From JAVBNJ01 sp031551625 (GTDB taxonomy: Bacteria; Bacteroidota; Bacteroidia; Bacteroidales; UBA932), in contig JAVBNJ010000106.1 of NCBI GenBank assembly GCA_031551625.1, positions 1 through 17,821 of the forward strand: a DNA stretch of 17,821 nucleotides, written 5' to 3'. Positions 6,528-13,429 of the stretch are shown here, one piece after another. Below the pieces are notes generated by a model, which saw only the letters and a program-made list of their open reading frames with translations, had not been told where the DNA came from and did not search any database. The position numbers and the translations under genes were made by a program. Positions within the stretch are counted from its first letter, which is position 1; the number at the start of each line of letters is the position of its first letter.

Positions 6528-7976
6528 ATGATAAGCAGAACACCGAAAAAGGCAGCCGGCCGACCCGCCAGCCGCCGCAGCGAAGGCGGAAAGGATACGC
6601 GCTACGCTAAAAAAGCTAGTGGCGACAAACCTTTTGCCCGCAAGCCCCGTCGCGATGACGATGCAGACCACAAACCGCGTTTCAGAAGAAACGACGATGA
6701 CAAACCGCGCACCTCGCGCCCGCGCCGAGATGGCGACTTTGACAGCAAGCCTCGCTTCCGTCGAGGCGATGATGAGAAGCCTCGCTTCAAACGTAATGAT
6801 GATGAGAAACCTCGCCGCGCTGCGCGTCCGCGCCGCGACGATGAACGAGATAGCAAACCGCGTACTCGCCGCTTCGACGACGAGAAGCCCCGCTTCAAAC
6901 GTAACGATGACGAGCGGCCGCGCACGTCGCGCCCACGCCGCGATGGCGATTTTGACAGCAAACCGCGTTTTCGCCGTACGGATGATGAAAAGCCGCGTAC
7001 CCGTCGCTTCGAAGATGATAAACCACGCTTCAAACGCAATGACGATGATCGTCCGCGTACTGCACGCCCACGCCGCGATGGCGACTTCGACCGTAAGCCG
7101 CGTGCGCGCTATGGCGACGACGAAAAGCCGCGTTTCCGCAAAGATTCGGGCGATCGCAAATTCGATAAACCAAAACGCACTTACAGCCGTCGCCGCGATG
7201 ACGACAACGAATTAGAAGGCTTTGTGTCGACTGCTACCAAGCGTACACCAAAAAAAGAATCAAGTGAAACCCGCTGGAATAAATTTGTCGCCAACTCAGG
7301 CAACTGCTCGCGCCGCGAGGCCGACGACTATATTGCCGCAGGCGTGGTGTCGGTGAACGGACAAGTGGTCACCGAAATGGGCTACAAAGTGAAACCTGGC
7401 GATGATGTACGTTTCAATGGCGAGCGCATGAAGGGTGAAACTAAGGTATATGTACTTTTGAACAAACCGAAAGATTATGTAACCACTACCGGCGATCCGC
7501 ATGCCGACAAAACAGTGCTTGATCTGATTGGTGACAAGTGCACACAGCGTATTTTTCCTGTGGGCCGCCTGGATAAAGGCACCACCGGCGTATTGCTGTT
7601 GACCAACGATGGTGAGATGACCGAACGCTTGACTCATCCTTCGTATAATAAGAAAAAGATATACCATGTGTTCCTTAACCGCAAAGCCAAAGTAGCTGAC
7701 CTGCGTCAACTCATTGAAGGCATAGAGTTGGAAGATGGAATGGCGCAAGCCGACCACGTGGAGTTTGTGGGCGAAGACAAGAAAGAAGTGGGTGTCGAAA
7801 TCCATTCAGGCCGCAACCGCGTGGTGCGTCGCATGTTCGAAGCGCTGGGCTACCGTGTCGAAAAGCTCGACCGCGTGTATTTTGCAGGGCTTACCAAGAA
7901 GAACTTGCGCCGCGGGCAATGGCGTTTTCTCACCGAGCAGGAAATTTCGGCATTGAAAATGGGAGCCTACGAGTAA
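6528..7976 (+). CDS. rluB: RsuA/RluB-family rRNA pseudouridine synthase with long disordered Arg/Asp-repeat N-terminus
   Basis: Isomerises uridine to pseudouridine, most likely in 23S rRNA. The 482-residue protein has two halves. Residues 1–245 are a very charged low-complexity region made of repeated modules such as RPRRDGDFDSKPRFRR and KPRFKRNDDEKPR. Residues 250–295 form an S4 RNA-binding domain (NCSRREADDYIAAGVVSVNG), and about 305–465 the synthase domain, with catalytic D349 in GRLDKGTTGVLLLTNDG and the conserved SGRNRVVRRMFEALGY (428–442 region). E. coli RluB is about 290 residues, with its extension at the C-terminus. The precise target (RluB, RluE, RluF or RsuA type) cannot be fixed from sequence. 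ATG 6528 is used: a TTG at 6504 lies within the -7 box. Era follows directly, so a ribosome-maturation pair is likely. Confidence 0.92.
   Translation: MISRTPKKAAGRPASRRSEGGKDTRYAKKASGDKPFARKPRRDDDADHKPRFRRNDDDKPRTSRPRRDGDFDSKPRFRRGDDEKPRFKRNDDEKPRRAARPRRDDERDSKPRTRRFDDEKPRFKRNDDERPRTSRPRRDGDFDSKPRFRRTDDEKPRTRRFEDDKPRFKRNDDDRPRTARPRRDGDFDRKPRARYGDDEKPRFRKDSGDRKFDKPKRTYSRRRDDDNELEGFVSTATKRTPKKESSETRWNKFVANSGNCSRREADDYIAAGVVSVNGQVVTEMGYKVKPGDDVRFNGERMKGETKVYVLLNKPKDYVTTTGDPHADKTVLDLIGDKCTQRIFPVGRLDKGTTGVLLLTNDGEMTERLTHPSYNKKKIYHVFLNRKAKVADLRQLIEGIELEDGMAQADHVEFVGEDKKEVGVEIHSGRNRVVRRMFEALGYRVEKLDRVYFAGLTKKNLRRGQWRFLTEQEISALKMGAYE
6717..7157 (+). repeat. In-frame coding repeats of the pseudouridine synthase N-terminus
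   Basis: Modules beginning RPRRD (residues 64, 100, 135 and 180) recur every 36, 35 and 45 residues. Each is followed by variants of KPRFRR, DDEKPR and KRNDDE. Copies are imperfect at DNA level, with many synonymous differences, so the peptide pattern is better conserved than the DNA. This suggests an old duplication kept by selection on composition. Confidence 0.8.
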
Positions 7977-7978
7977 TT

Positions 7979-8006
7979 GAGAATTGAAAATGGAGAATTG
8001 AGAATT
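7979..8006. repeat. GAGAATTGAAAATG-type repeat directly before era
   Basis: The whole gap between the pseudouridine synthase stop (7974–7976) and the era ATG (8007) is made of GAGAATTGAAAATGGAGAAT followed by TGAGAATT. The first 20 bases (7979–7998) recur exactly at 16184–16203 before etfB. AATTGAGAATT (7996–8006) is the exact reverse complement of 16210–16220. Confidence 0.8.
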
Positions 8007-8888
8007 ATGCATCGCTCCGGTTTTGTTAATATTATTGGGAATCCGAATGTCGGGAAGTCGACGCTGATGAATGCATTGGTGGGCGAGAAACTATCGATTA
8101 TCACTGCAAAGGCGCAGACCACACGGCACCGCATCATGGGTATTGTAAACGGCGACGATTTTCAAATCGTATTTTCCGACACGCCGGGCATTTTGAACCC
8201 GCACTACAAGCTGCAGGAAAGCATGATGACTTTTGTTCGCACTGCCATTGGCGATGCCGACATTATTCTGTATGTAACCGATGTGGTGGAGAAAGCCGAC
8301 AAGAATCAGGAATATATCGAGCGTTTGCAAAAGATTGAGCAACCCGTTATTTTGGTGATCAACAAAATTGATTTGACCACACCGGCCGAATTGGAAAAAT
8401 TGGTAGAAGCGTGGCGGGGCGTATTGCCCCGTGCGCTCATTTTTCCGGCATCGGCACAAGAACAGTTTAATATCGATAACATCTTGAAACAAGTAGTGGC
8501 GCTGCTTCCCGAAAGCCCGGCCTACTACGATAAAGATGTGTTTACCGATCGTAACCTGCGTTTCTTCGCTTCGGAAATTATCCGTGAGAAAATTTTGTTG
8601 AACTACGACAAGGAAATTCCTTATTGCACCGAAATTACGATTGAGCAATTCAAAGAGTTGGATGAATTGTACCACATTGAAGCAACTATTCATGTAGTGC
8701 GCGATTCGCAAAAAGGAATTATTATCGGGCGGCAGGGCGAATCGCTCAAGCGTGTAGGCATTCAAGCACGTAAGGACATGGAAGCATTTTTTGAGAAAAA
8801 GGTAAATCTGAAATTATTTGTTAAAGTGAATCCAAACTGGCGCGAAGACCCACGTAAGTTAAAGGAATTCGGATACATTCAGGAATAA
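8007..8888 (+). CDS. era: GTPase Era, 30S ribosome assembly factor
   Basis: Era binds the 3' end of 16S rRNA and helps 30S subunit maturation. The 293-residue protein has all G motifs: GNPNVGKST (11–19), the G2 region TTRHR (38–42), DTPG (58–61), NKID (119–122) and SA (149–150), then the C-terminal KH domain with GIIIGRQGESLK (237–248). Length is close to E. coli Era (301). The frame is open upstream to a TTG at 7977, but those ten codons are only the intergenic repeat, and Era proteins normally begin a few residues before the P-loop strand, so ATG 8007 is chosen. The gap to the upstream gene is 30 bp, so co-transcription with it is likely. Confidence 0.97.
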   Translation: MHRSGFVNIIGNPNVGKSTLMNALVGEKLSIITAKAQTTRHRIMGIVNGDDFQIVFSDTPGILNPHYKLQESMMTFVRTAIGDADIILYVTDVVEKADKNQEYIERLQKIEQPVILVINKIDLTTPAELEKLVEAWRGVLPRALIFPASAQEQFNIDNILKQVVALLPESPAYYDKDVFTDRNLRFFASEIIREKILLNYDKEIPYCTEITIEQFKELDELYHIEATIHVVRDSQKGIIIGRQGESLKRVGIQARKDMEAFFEKKVNLKLFVKVNPNWREDPRKLKEFGYIQE

Positions 8889-8912
8889 TTTTCTGAATCT
8901 GCTAATTTTTCT

Positions 8913-8920
8913 TACATTTG
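8913..8920 (+). promoter_or_regulatory. -7 box before the TolC-type gene
   Basis: TACATTTG fits TAnnTTTG fully and lies 25 bases before the ATG at 8946. No clear TTG sits at the expected upstream distance. It would start a new unit for the TolC–HlyD–tsaB genes within the 57-bp gap after era. Confidence 0.5.
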
Positions 8921-8945
8921 TACAATTTTCAAATAACTCCGGAAG

Positions 8946-10295
8946 ATGAAGCAGATTCGTTTTTTTATCATGTTTGCGATAGGGTTGTTCGTACAAAGCG
9001 AACTGTGGGCGCAAAGCACCACATGGTCGCTGGAGCAATGCATCCGTTATGCGTGGGACAATAATATTTCCATCAAACAACAGGAACTTACAACCGGCCA
9101 GGCGGCTAATTCGCTGCAACAGTCCAAGCTAACATTTTTACCCAGTGTGGGCGCTCGTGCCTCGTATAACATTGGGTGGGGGCTTGCTGAAACACGTGTG
9201 ACGGACGAGAATGGAATTTCAACTACTATTTACGTTGATAATACATCGCAAAACATTTCGCCCAGCATTTATGCATCCGTTAATTTGTTTGAGGGGTTGC
9301 AGAAATTTCACAATGTGAACCGGAATAAAGCCGACTACAATGCGGCAAAGCAGGAAGTGGAGCGGTTGCGTAATGATATTTCGTTGCAAATTGCACGTGC
9401 CTATCTACAAGTGTTGCTGGCCAAGGAAATGCTGACCACTGCCGAATCCAGTCGCGACAATGTGGACCAGCAGCGCGAACAGACTCGCAAAATGGTGGAA
9501 GCCGGCAGCAAGCCCTACAGTACTTTGCTCGAAATTGAAGCGCAATGGGCGAGCGAGAATGTACAATGTGTAACGGCCCGTAACCAGGTAGATATTGCTT
9601 ACCTGACGTTACGCCAGTTACTCGACATAGATCCTCGTGCGGCTTTTGATTTGGTAACACCGACCATTAACATAGCGCTTGCACCACAGGCCGATTCGAT
9701 AAGCGGTCTGTATGCATTGGCGCAGGATTTGCCGCAAATCCAGGTGGCCGAATTCCGTAAGGAAAGTGCTACCTATGCACATAAAGCGGCTAACAGCCGT
9801 TTCTGGCCTACGCTATCGTTCTCGGCATCGTATGGCTCGGGTGCTTATTATTCCAATTTGTTGCCTTCCGAAAATTTCTGGGACCAGTTAAGCAAAAATG
9901 TATCTCCCGGTTTGGGCTTTGGGCTTAGTTTTCCGTTGTTCCAAAACTGGACGAATGTAACCAATTCTAAAAATACCAAATTGAGTTTGCGTATTGCAGA
10001 ACTTGAAGTGGAGAACCGCCAGAAAGCGCTTTACAAGGAAATACAACAAGCAATAACCGATGCATCGGCTGCCTATAACAAATATAACGCAGGCGAACAA
10101 AATGTGAAAGCCATGCAAGAATCATTCCGCTACACGCAAGAGAAATTTGATGTGGGAATGGTTACTGCTACAGATTTCTCGGTAGCCAAAAACAACTTGT
10201 TCAAAGCGCAGTCAGACATGCTGCAAGCCAAATACCAATATGTGTTCCAGTTGAAAATTTTGGATTTCTATAAAGGAATTCCTATTACTTTGTAA
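8946..10295 (+). CDS. TolC-family outer-membrane efflux protein
   Basis: A 449-residue outer-membrane channel component of an export system. Signal peptide 1–22 (ends SELWA, then Q23). The mature protein has the duplicated helical layout of the family: first half from WSLEQCIRYAWDNN with long helices to about residue 230, second half from about residue 257 (LPQIQVAEFRKESATYAHKAANSRFWPTLSF). Predicted helices are rich in Q/N/A heptads. The C-terminal part (KFDVGMVTATDFSVAKNNLFKAQSDMLQAKYQYVFQLKILDFYKG) is a typical family ending. The gene is followed after 41 bp by an adaptor, so the two should form an envelope-spanning exporter. The substrate is unknown. ATG 8946 gives the signal peptide at the N-terminus. 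Confidence 0.93.
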   Translation: MKQIRFFIMFAIGLFVQSELWAQSTTWSLEQCIRYAWDNNISIKQQELTTGQAANSLQQSKLTFLPSVGARASYNIGWGLAETRVTDENGISTTIYVDNTSQNISPSIYASVNLFEGLQKFHNVNRNKADYNAAKQEVERLRNDISLQIARAYLQVLLAKEMLTTAESSRDNVDQQREQTRKMVEAGSKPYSTLLEIEAQWASENVQCVTARNQVDIAYLTLRQLLDIDPRAAFDLVTPTINIALAPQADSISGLYALAQDLPQIQVAEFRKESATYAHKAANSRFWPTLSFSASYGSGAYYSNLLPSENFWDQLSKNVSPGLGFGLSFPLFQNWTNVTNSKNTKLSLRIAELEVENRQKALYKEIQQAITDASAAYNKYNAGEQNVKAMQESFRYTQEKFDVGMVTATDFSVAKNNLFKAQSDMLQAKYQYVFQLKILDFYKGIPITL

Positions 10296-10299
10296 GTAC

Positions 10300-10330
10300 A
10301 GATTTCACAGATTAGCTAATCATAGATTTC
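10300..10330. repeat. AGATTTC direct repeats around a 12-bp palindrome between tolC-like and hlyD-like genes
   Basis: GATTAGCTAATC (10310–10321) is a perfect palindrome flanked by AGATTTC at 10300–10306 and 10324–10330. The spacing leaves only six bases to the adaptor ATG at 10337. It could be an operator or a translation-affecting hairpin, or another of the micro-repeats seen in same-strand gaps of this window. Confidence 0.5.
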
Positions 10331-10336
10331 GATATT

Positions 10337-11647
10337 ATGAAAAAGAAAAGTAAAAAAAGCCTTGTGTGGATTATTATCGGTGCGGTGGTACTGATAGGTG
10401 TGTTGATTATTATCGGAAAAAACAATAAAGAAGAAGCGCTGGCAATTACCGCCGAGCAGCCAACCCGCAAAACGATTACGGAGTCAATACCGGCCAATGG
10501 AAAGATACAGCCGGTGGTGGAAGTGAAAATCAGCCCCGACGTGTCCGGCGAGATTGTGGAGTTGAATGTAAAAGAAGGCGACCATGTGAAGAAGGGCGAT
10601 TTGTTGCTGAAAATAAAACAGGATTTTTACATATCGGGGCGCGACCGTGCCGTTGCCCAGTTAAACTCAATGAAAGCTCAATTGGCGCAGTCGGAAGCAC
10701 AGTTTGTGCAAACGCAGCAATCCTACGAGCGTAATAAAAAATTGCATGACCAGAATGTGGTGTCGGAAGCAGATTTTGAGAGTGCACAGGCGCAATATGA
10801 TATCAACAAACGGCAGGTAGAAGCCGCGCGTTACAATGTGAAAAGCGCCGAAGCCGCTCTGAAAGAAGCAGAAGAAAACTTAATCAAAACAACCATCTAT
10901 GCACCGATGGACGGTATTGTTTCGAAACTCAGTGTAGAGCGAGGCGAACGGGTGGTAGGTACATCGCAGATGGCGGGAACCGAAATGTTGCGTATTGCCA
11001 ACCTTAGCGAGATGGAGGTGTTGGTAGACGTGAATGAAAACGATATTGTGCGCGTAAAACAAAACGATACGGCGATGATTGAAGTGGATGCTTACCCGGC
11101 GCGCAAGTTTAAAGGAGTGGTAACACAGATTGCTAATTCATCGAAAAGCGTTACCACGTCAACCGACCAGGTGACGAACTTTGAAGTGAAAATTTTTATC
11201 CTTCCCGAGTCTTACAACGATTTAGCGACTCAGCCTAACATGAATCCGTTTCGTCCGGGTATGTCGGCTGCTGTATATATTCAAACGGTAACACATGCAA
11301 ATGCATTGGTGGTGCCTATTCAATGTGTGACTACGCGTACCGATCTGGCCGAGAAAACCAAAACAGATAGTACTGCAACAGACAGTACGGCCAAGCAGGA
11401 AACGGTAACACCTGCTGCAAAAACCGAAAAAACAAATGCCGATTTTGTGGAACGTGTTTTTGTCGTGCAGCCCGATGAGACGGTGAAAGCCGTGGCCGTG
11501 AAAACAGGAATTCAGGATAATACGCACATCGAAATAGTGACCGGCTTATCCGATAGCCTGAAAGTAGTAACCGGCCCGTACAATATGATTTCCAAGAGAC
11601 TGAAGAACGGTACAAAAGTTAAAATTACAGATAGCAGTAAACAGTAA
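10337..11647 (+). CDS. HlyD/MacA-type periplasmic adaptor (membrane fusion protein)
   Basis: Links an inner-membrane transporter to the TolC-type channel encoded just upstream. The 436-residue protein has an N-terminal membrane anchor (9–27), the two halves of a lipoyl-like domain (66–93, SPDVSGEIVELNVKEGDHVKKGD; 187–206, IYAPMDGIVSKLSVERG), a coiled-coil hairpin between them (about 100–182), a beta-barrel domain (about 220–330) and a membrane-proximal domain (371–430). Residues 336–370 form an unusual Thr/Lys/Ala-rich low-complexity insert between these last two. No ABC or RND transporter gene follows; tsaB comes next after 29 bp. The anchor and overall layout favour a MacA-like adaptor serving an ABC transporter encoded elsewhere, but an RND partner is possible. 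Confidence 0.92.
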   Translation: MKKKSKKSLVWIIIGAVVLIGVLIIIGKNNKEEALAITAEQPTRKTITESIPANGKIQPVVEVKISPDVSGEIVELNVKEGDHVKKGDLLLKIKQDFYISGRDRAVAQLNSMKAQLAQSEAQFVQTQQSYERNKKLHDQNVVSEADFESAQAQYDINKRQVEAARYNVKSAEAALKEAEENLIKTTIYAPMDGIVSKLSVERGERVVGTSQMAGTEMLRIANLSEMEVLVDVNENDIVRVKQNDTAMIEVDAYPARKFKGVVTQIANSSKSVTTSTDQVTNFEVKIFILPESYNDLATQPNMNPFRPGMSAAVYIQTVTHANALVVPIQCVTTRTDLAEKTKTDSTATDSTAKQETVTPAAKTEKTNADFVERVFVVQPDETVKAVAVKTGIQDNTHIEIVTGLSDSLKVVTGPYNMISKRLKNGTKVKITDSSKQ

Positions 11648-11676
11648 GCAACCCTAAAAAATTAGTTATTCAATAG

Positions 11677-12366
11677 GTGACTCTACTTTTAATCGAAACA
11701 GGTACGGCCGTGTGTTCTGTGGCGCTTGTGCGCGATGGAAAATTAATGGCTGTCAAGGAAAACAATGACGGACGGGCACATGCCCAGCTCTTAGCTCCAT
11801 TTATCAATGAAATACTGCGGGAACACAATCTCACAACAGTGGATTTAGACGCCGTTGCTGTGAGCGAAGGTCCCGGTTCGTATACGGGTTTGCGTGTAGG
11901 AGTGTCTACTGCCAAAGGAATTTGCTATGGAGCAAACAAACCGCTGATAGCTGTTAATTCACTGTTGTCGTTGGCCTATCTTGCTATCGAAAAGCGGATA
12001 TTGCCGTCGGATGATTGCCTTATTGCACCTATGATTGATGCACGCCGCATGGAAGTGTATACGGCTTTGTACGATGCGCAAGGCTCACAAGTAGCTACGG
12101 TAGAAGCCAAGATCATTGACGAAACAAGTTTTGCCGGCGTGTTGGCTACACAGCCTGTCCTTTTCATCGGCGATGGTGCCGGCAAGTGCCGCCCGCTGTT
12201 GCAACACCCCAATGCGCACTTTGCAACAATCACCGCATCGGCGGCTGGTATGTTGGTGCCGGCGACAGCGGCATTCACGCAAAAACAATTTGTAGATACT
12301 GCCTATTTCGAACCGTTCTACCTCAAGGATTTTGTGGTAACTACTCCGAAAAAGAAAAACCCTTGA
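11677..12366 (+). CDS. tsaB: TsaB, tRNA threonylcarbamoyladenosine (t6A) synthesis protein
   Basis: TsaB is the catalytically inactive partner of TsaD and, with TsaE, supports transfer of the threonylcarbamoyl group to A37 of ANN-decoding tRNAs. The 229-residue length is usual. Motifs: LLIETGTAVCSVAL (4–17; many homologues have DTS in place of ETG), SEGPGSYTGLRVG (63–75), and MIDARRMEVYTALYD (118–132). The start is a GTG at 11677, directly after an in-frame TAG (11674–11676), so no longer form is possible. It starts 29 bp after the adaptor gene and is probably co-transcribed with it. The last codons (PKKKNP stop) form one arm of a terminator hairpin used by the opposing gene. Confidence 0.95.
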   Translation: MTLLLIETGTAVCSVALVRDGKLMAVKENNDGRAHAQLLAPFINEILREHNLTTVDLDAVAVSEGPGSYTGLRVGVSTAKGICYGANKPLIAVNSLLSLAYLAIEKRILPSDDCLIAPMIDARRMEVYTALYDAQGSQVATVEAKIIDETSFAGVLATQPVLFIGDGAGKCRPLLQHPNAHFATITASAAGMLVPATAAFTQKQFVDTAYFEPFYLKDFVVTTPKKKNP

Positions 12367-12390
12367 AGGGATCTGAACTCTTCAAGGGTT
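12358..12390 (-). terminator. Intrinsic terminator of the convergent lipoprotein gene, inside the end of tsaB
   Basis: AACCCTTGAAG (12358–12368) and CTTCAAGGGTT (12380–12390) form a perfect 11-bp stem with an 11-base loop. Read on the minus strand the stem is followed by TTCTTTTTC (U-rich), which fits an intrinsic terminator for the lipoprotein gene ending at 12398. On the plus strand there is no T tract, so it is a weaker stop for tsaB. The left arm overlaps the last codons and stop of tsaB. Confidence 0.75.
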
Positions 12391-12397
12391 AGCTAAT

Positions 12398-13237
12398 CTA
12401 TATGAATTTAGCCACCGGGCTGTCTTTCTTTATCAAACCTCGCAAATCGGCATAGGGGAGGACTACTTTGAATTCGCCGTACGCATACGGTGCAATCTCG
12501 TAACGGTTATAAATAAACGTAACGCCTTCGGCAGTTACCAGGAAGTTATTGTTAGGCACGATATTTTTGATTTCGAAACTCTGTGCTTCCAATTCGCTTG
12601 CGGTGCTTATCTTTTGTGCAACCATCACTTCTTTAACTAATAAATTAGTGAGCGAATCTTTTGCCTCGGCGGTAAAAATATCGTTGTAGCCGAGCAATTG
12701 CCCGTCTTTCACGTTAATCACGTAGCCATTGAGTAACTCCATACCATGGGCGCCGCCTGTATAGTCGTAACTGATAACAGTGAATGCCAACAAGCCGCCT
12801 TTGTTGAAATCGATAGCAGTGCGTACAATTTTTTCGGAGGCAAACAACGAGTATGGGAAATCTTTTGTTTTCAACGAATCTACTATTTTTTTGTAGTCGG
12901 TTTCCAACGCCTTGTAGCCGTTTAGGTAATCACTCTCAAATGCCGAATAGGCTTCGAAAACAGGCAGTGTGGCATATTTTTCGCCGAACGATTTGCTTAC
13001 GAAGATAGCTTGCATGGTTTGCAGCACCGCCTTGTCTGTATAGTCGAGCGGGTAGGTGAAACCCAATGTAAATTTACACGATGGCTTGGCTGTGTCGTTG
13101 AACAGGTGGCACACGGTATCGGTACGTATCGAATCGAAAACAATAGCATTGTCGGCAGTGGGGCTTCCATTGCCGCCACAGCTTGCCGAGAAAGCCACGT
13201 AGGTAATGATGCAAAGAGCAAAAAATATCTTTTTCAT
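12398..13237 (-). CDS. Lipoprotein with DUF4163/DUF3298 (RsiV-like) domain
   Basis: A 279-residue protein with a lipoprotein signal (MKKIFFALCIITYVAFSASC, lipid cysteine C20), expected to be membrane-anchored in the envelope. The segment FTVISYDYTGGAHG (152–165) is the hallmark of DUF4163/DUF3298 proteins, and the C-terminal part ends in the usual YEIAPYAYGEFKVVLPYADL pattern (about 251–270). RsiV of Bacillus has a related extracytoplasmic domain that binds lysozyme. No sigma-factor or anti-sigma domain is present here, so only the fold is shared and the function is unknown. It is a single-gene unit, convergent with tsaB and divergent from the carboxyltransferase gene. Confidence 0.85.
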   Translation of the reverse strand: MKKIFFALCIITYVAFSASCGGNGSPTADNAIVFDSIRTDTVCHLFNDTAKPSCKFTLGFTYPLDYTDKAVLQTMQAIFVSKSFGEKYATLPVFEAYSAFESDYLNGYKALETDYKKIVDSLKTKDFPYSLFASEKIVRTAIDFNKGGLLAFTVISYDYTGGAHGMELLNGYVINVKDGQLLGYNDIFTAEAKDSLTNLLVKEVMVAQKISTASELEAQSFEIKNIVPNNNFLVTAEGVTFIYNRYEIAPYAYGEFKVVLPYADLRGLIKKDSPVAKFI

Positions 13238-13265
13238 AATAAAATGTATTTATGGATTTAAGTTA

Positions 13266-13273
13266 CAAAGGTA
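13266..13273 (-). promoter_or_regulatory. -7 box for the DUF3298 lipoprotein gene
   Basis: Minus-strand TACCTTTG fits TAnnTTTG fully, 28 bases before the ATG of the lipoprotein gene. The -33 element is not obvious. The remaining part of the 192-bp divergent gap is A/T-rich; apart from this box and the promoter at 13355–13385, I see nothing in it. Confidence 0.5.
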
Positions 13274-13354
13274 GTGTTTTTTAGTGTAAACTAATTGTTA
13301 ATTACAGTTTTTCGCATTTACTGGTATTTTTATAACAATTTTTTACTTTTTTAC

Positions 13355-13385
13355 TTGTTTTTTCTAAAAAATGTTACTAACTTCG
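13355..13385 (+). promoter_or_regulatory. Likely promoter for the carboxyltransferase gene
   Basis: TTG at 13355–13357, a 20-bp spacer, then TAACTTCG (13378–13385), one mismatch to TAnnTTTG. The spacing fits the Bacteroidetes -33/-7 arrangement and leaves a leader of about 35–40 bases before the ATG at 13430. Confidence 0.5.
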
Positions 13386-13429
13386 TAGTGTCTTTTATTT
13401 AGAAGAAAATTTTAAAAAAATATAAAAAT

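Noticed and set aside
6602..7039. 145-residue minus-strand frame, Arg/Ser-rich repeats
   Set aside because: It is the complement of the Arg/Asp repeat codons of the pseudouridine synthase. Repetitive coding DNA keeps the opposite frame open; there is no independent support.
6717..7157. Possible CRISPR-like or minisatellite array
   Set aside because: Units are in frame, imperfect, without unique spacers, and encode a charged peptide. It is a coding repeat.
8091..8765. 224-residue minus-strand open frame opposite era
   Set aside because: Era is unmistakable on the plus strand. The opposite frame has no recognisable domain, signal or promoter.
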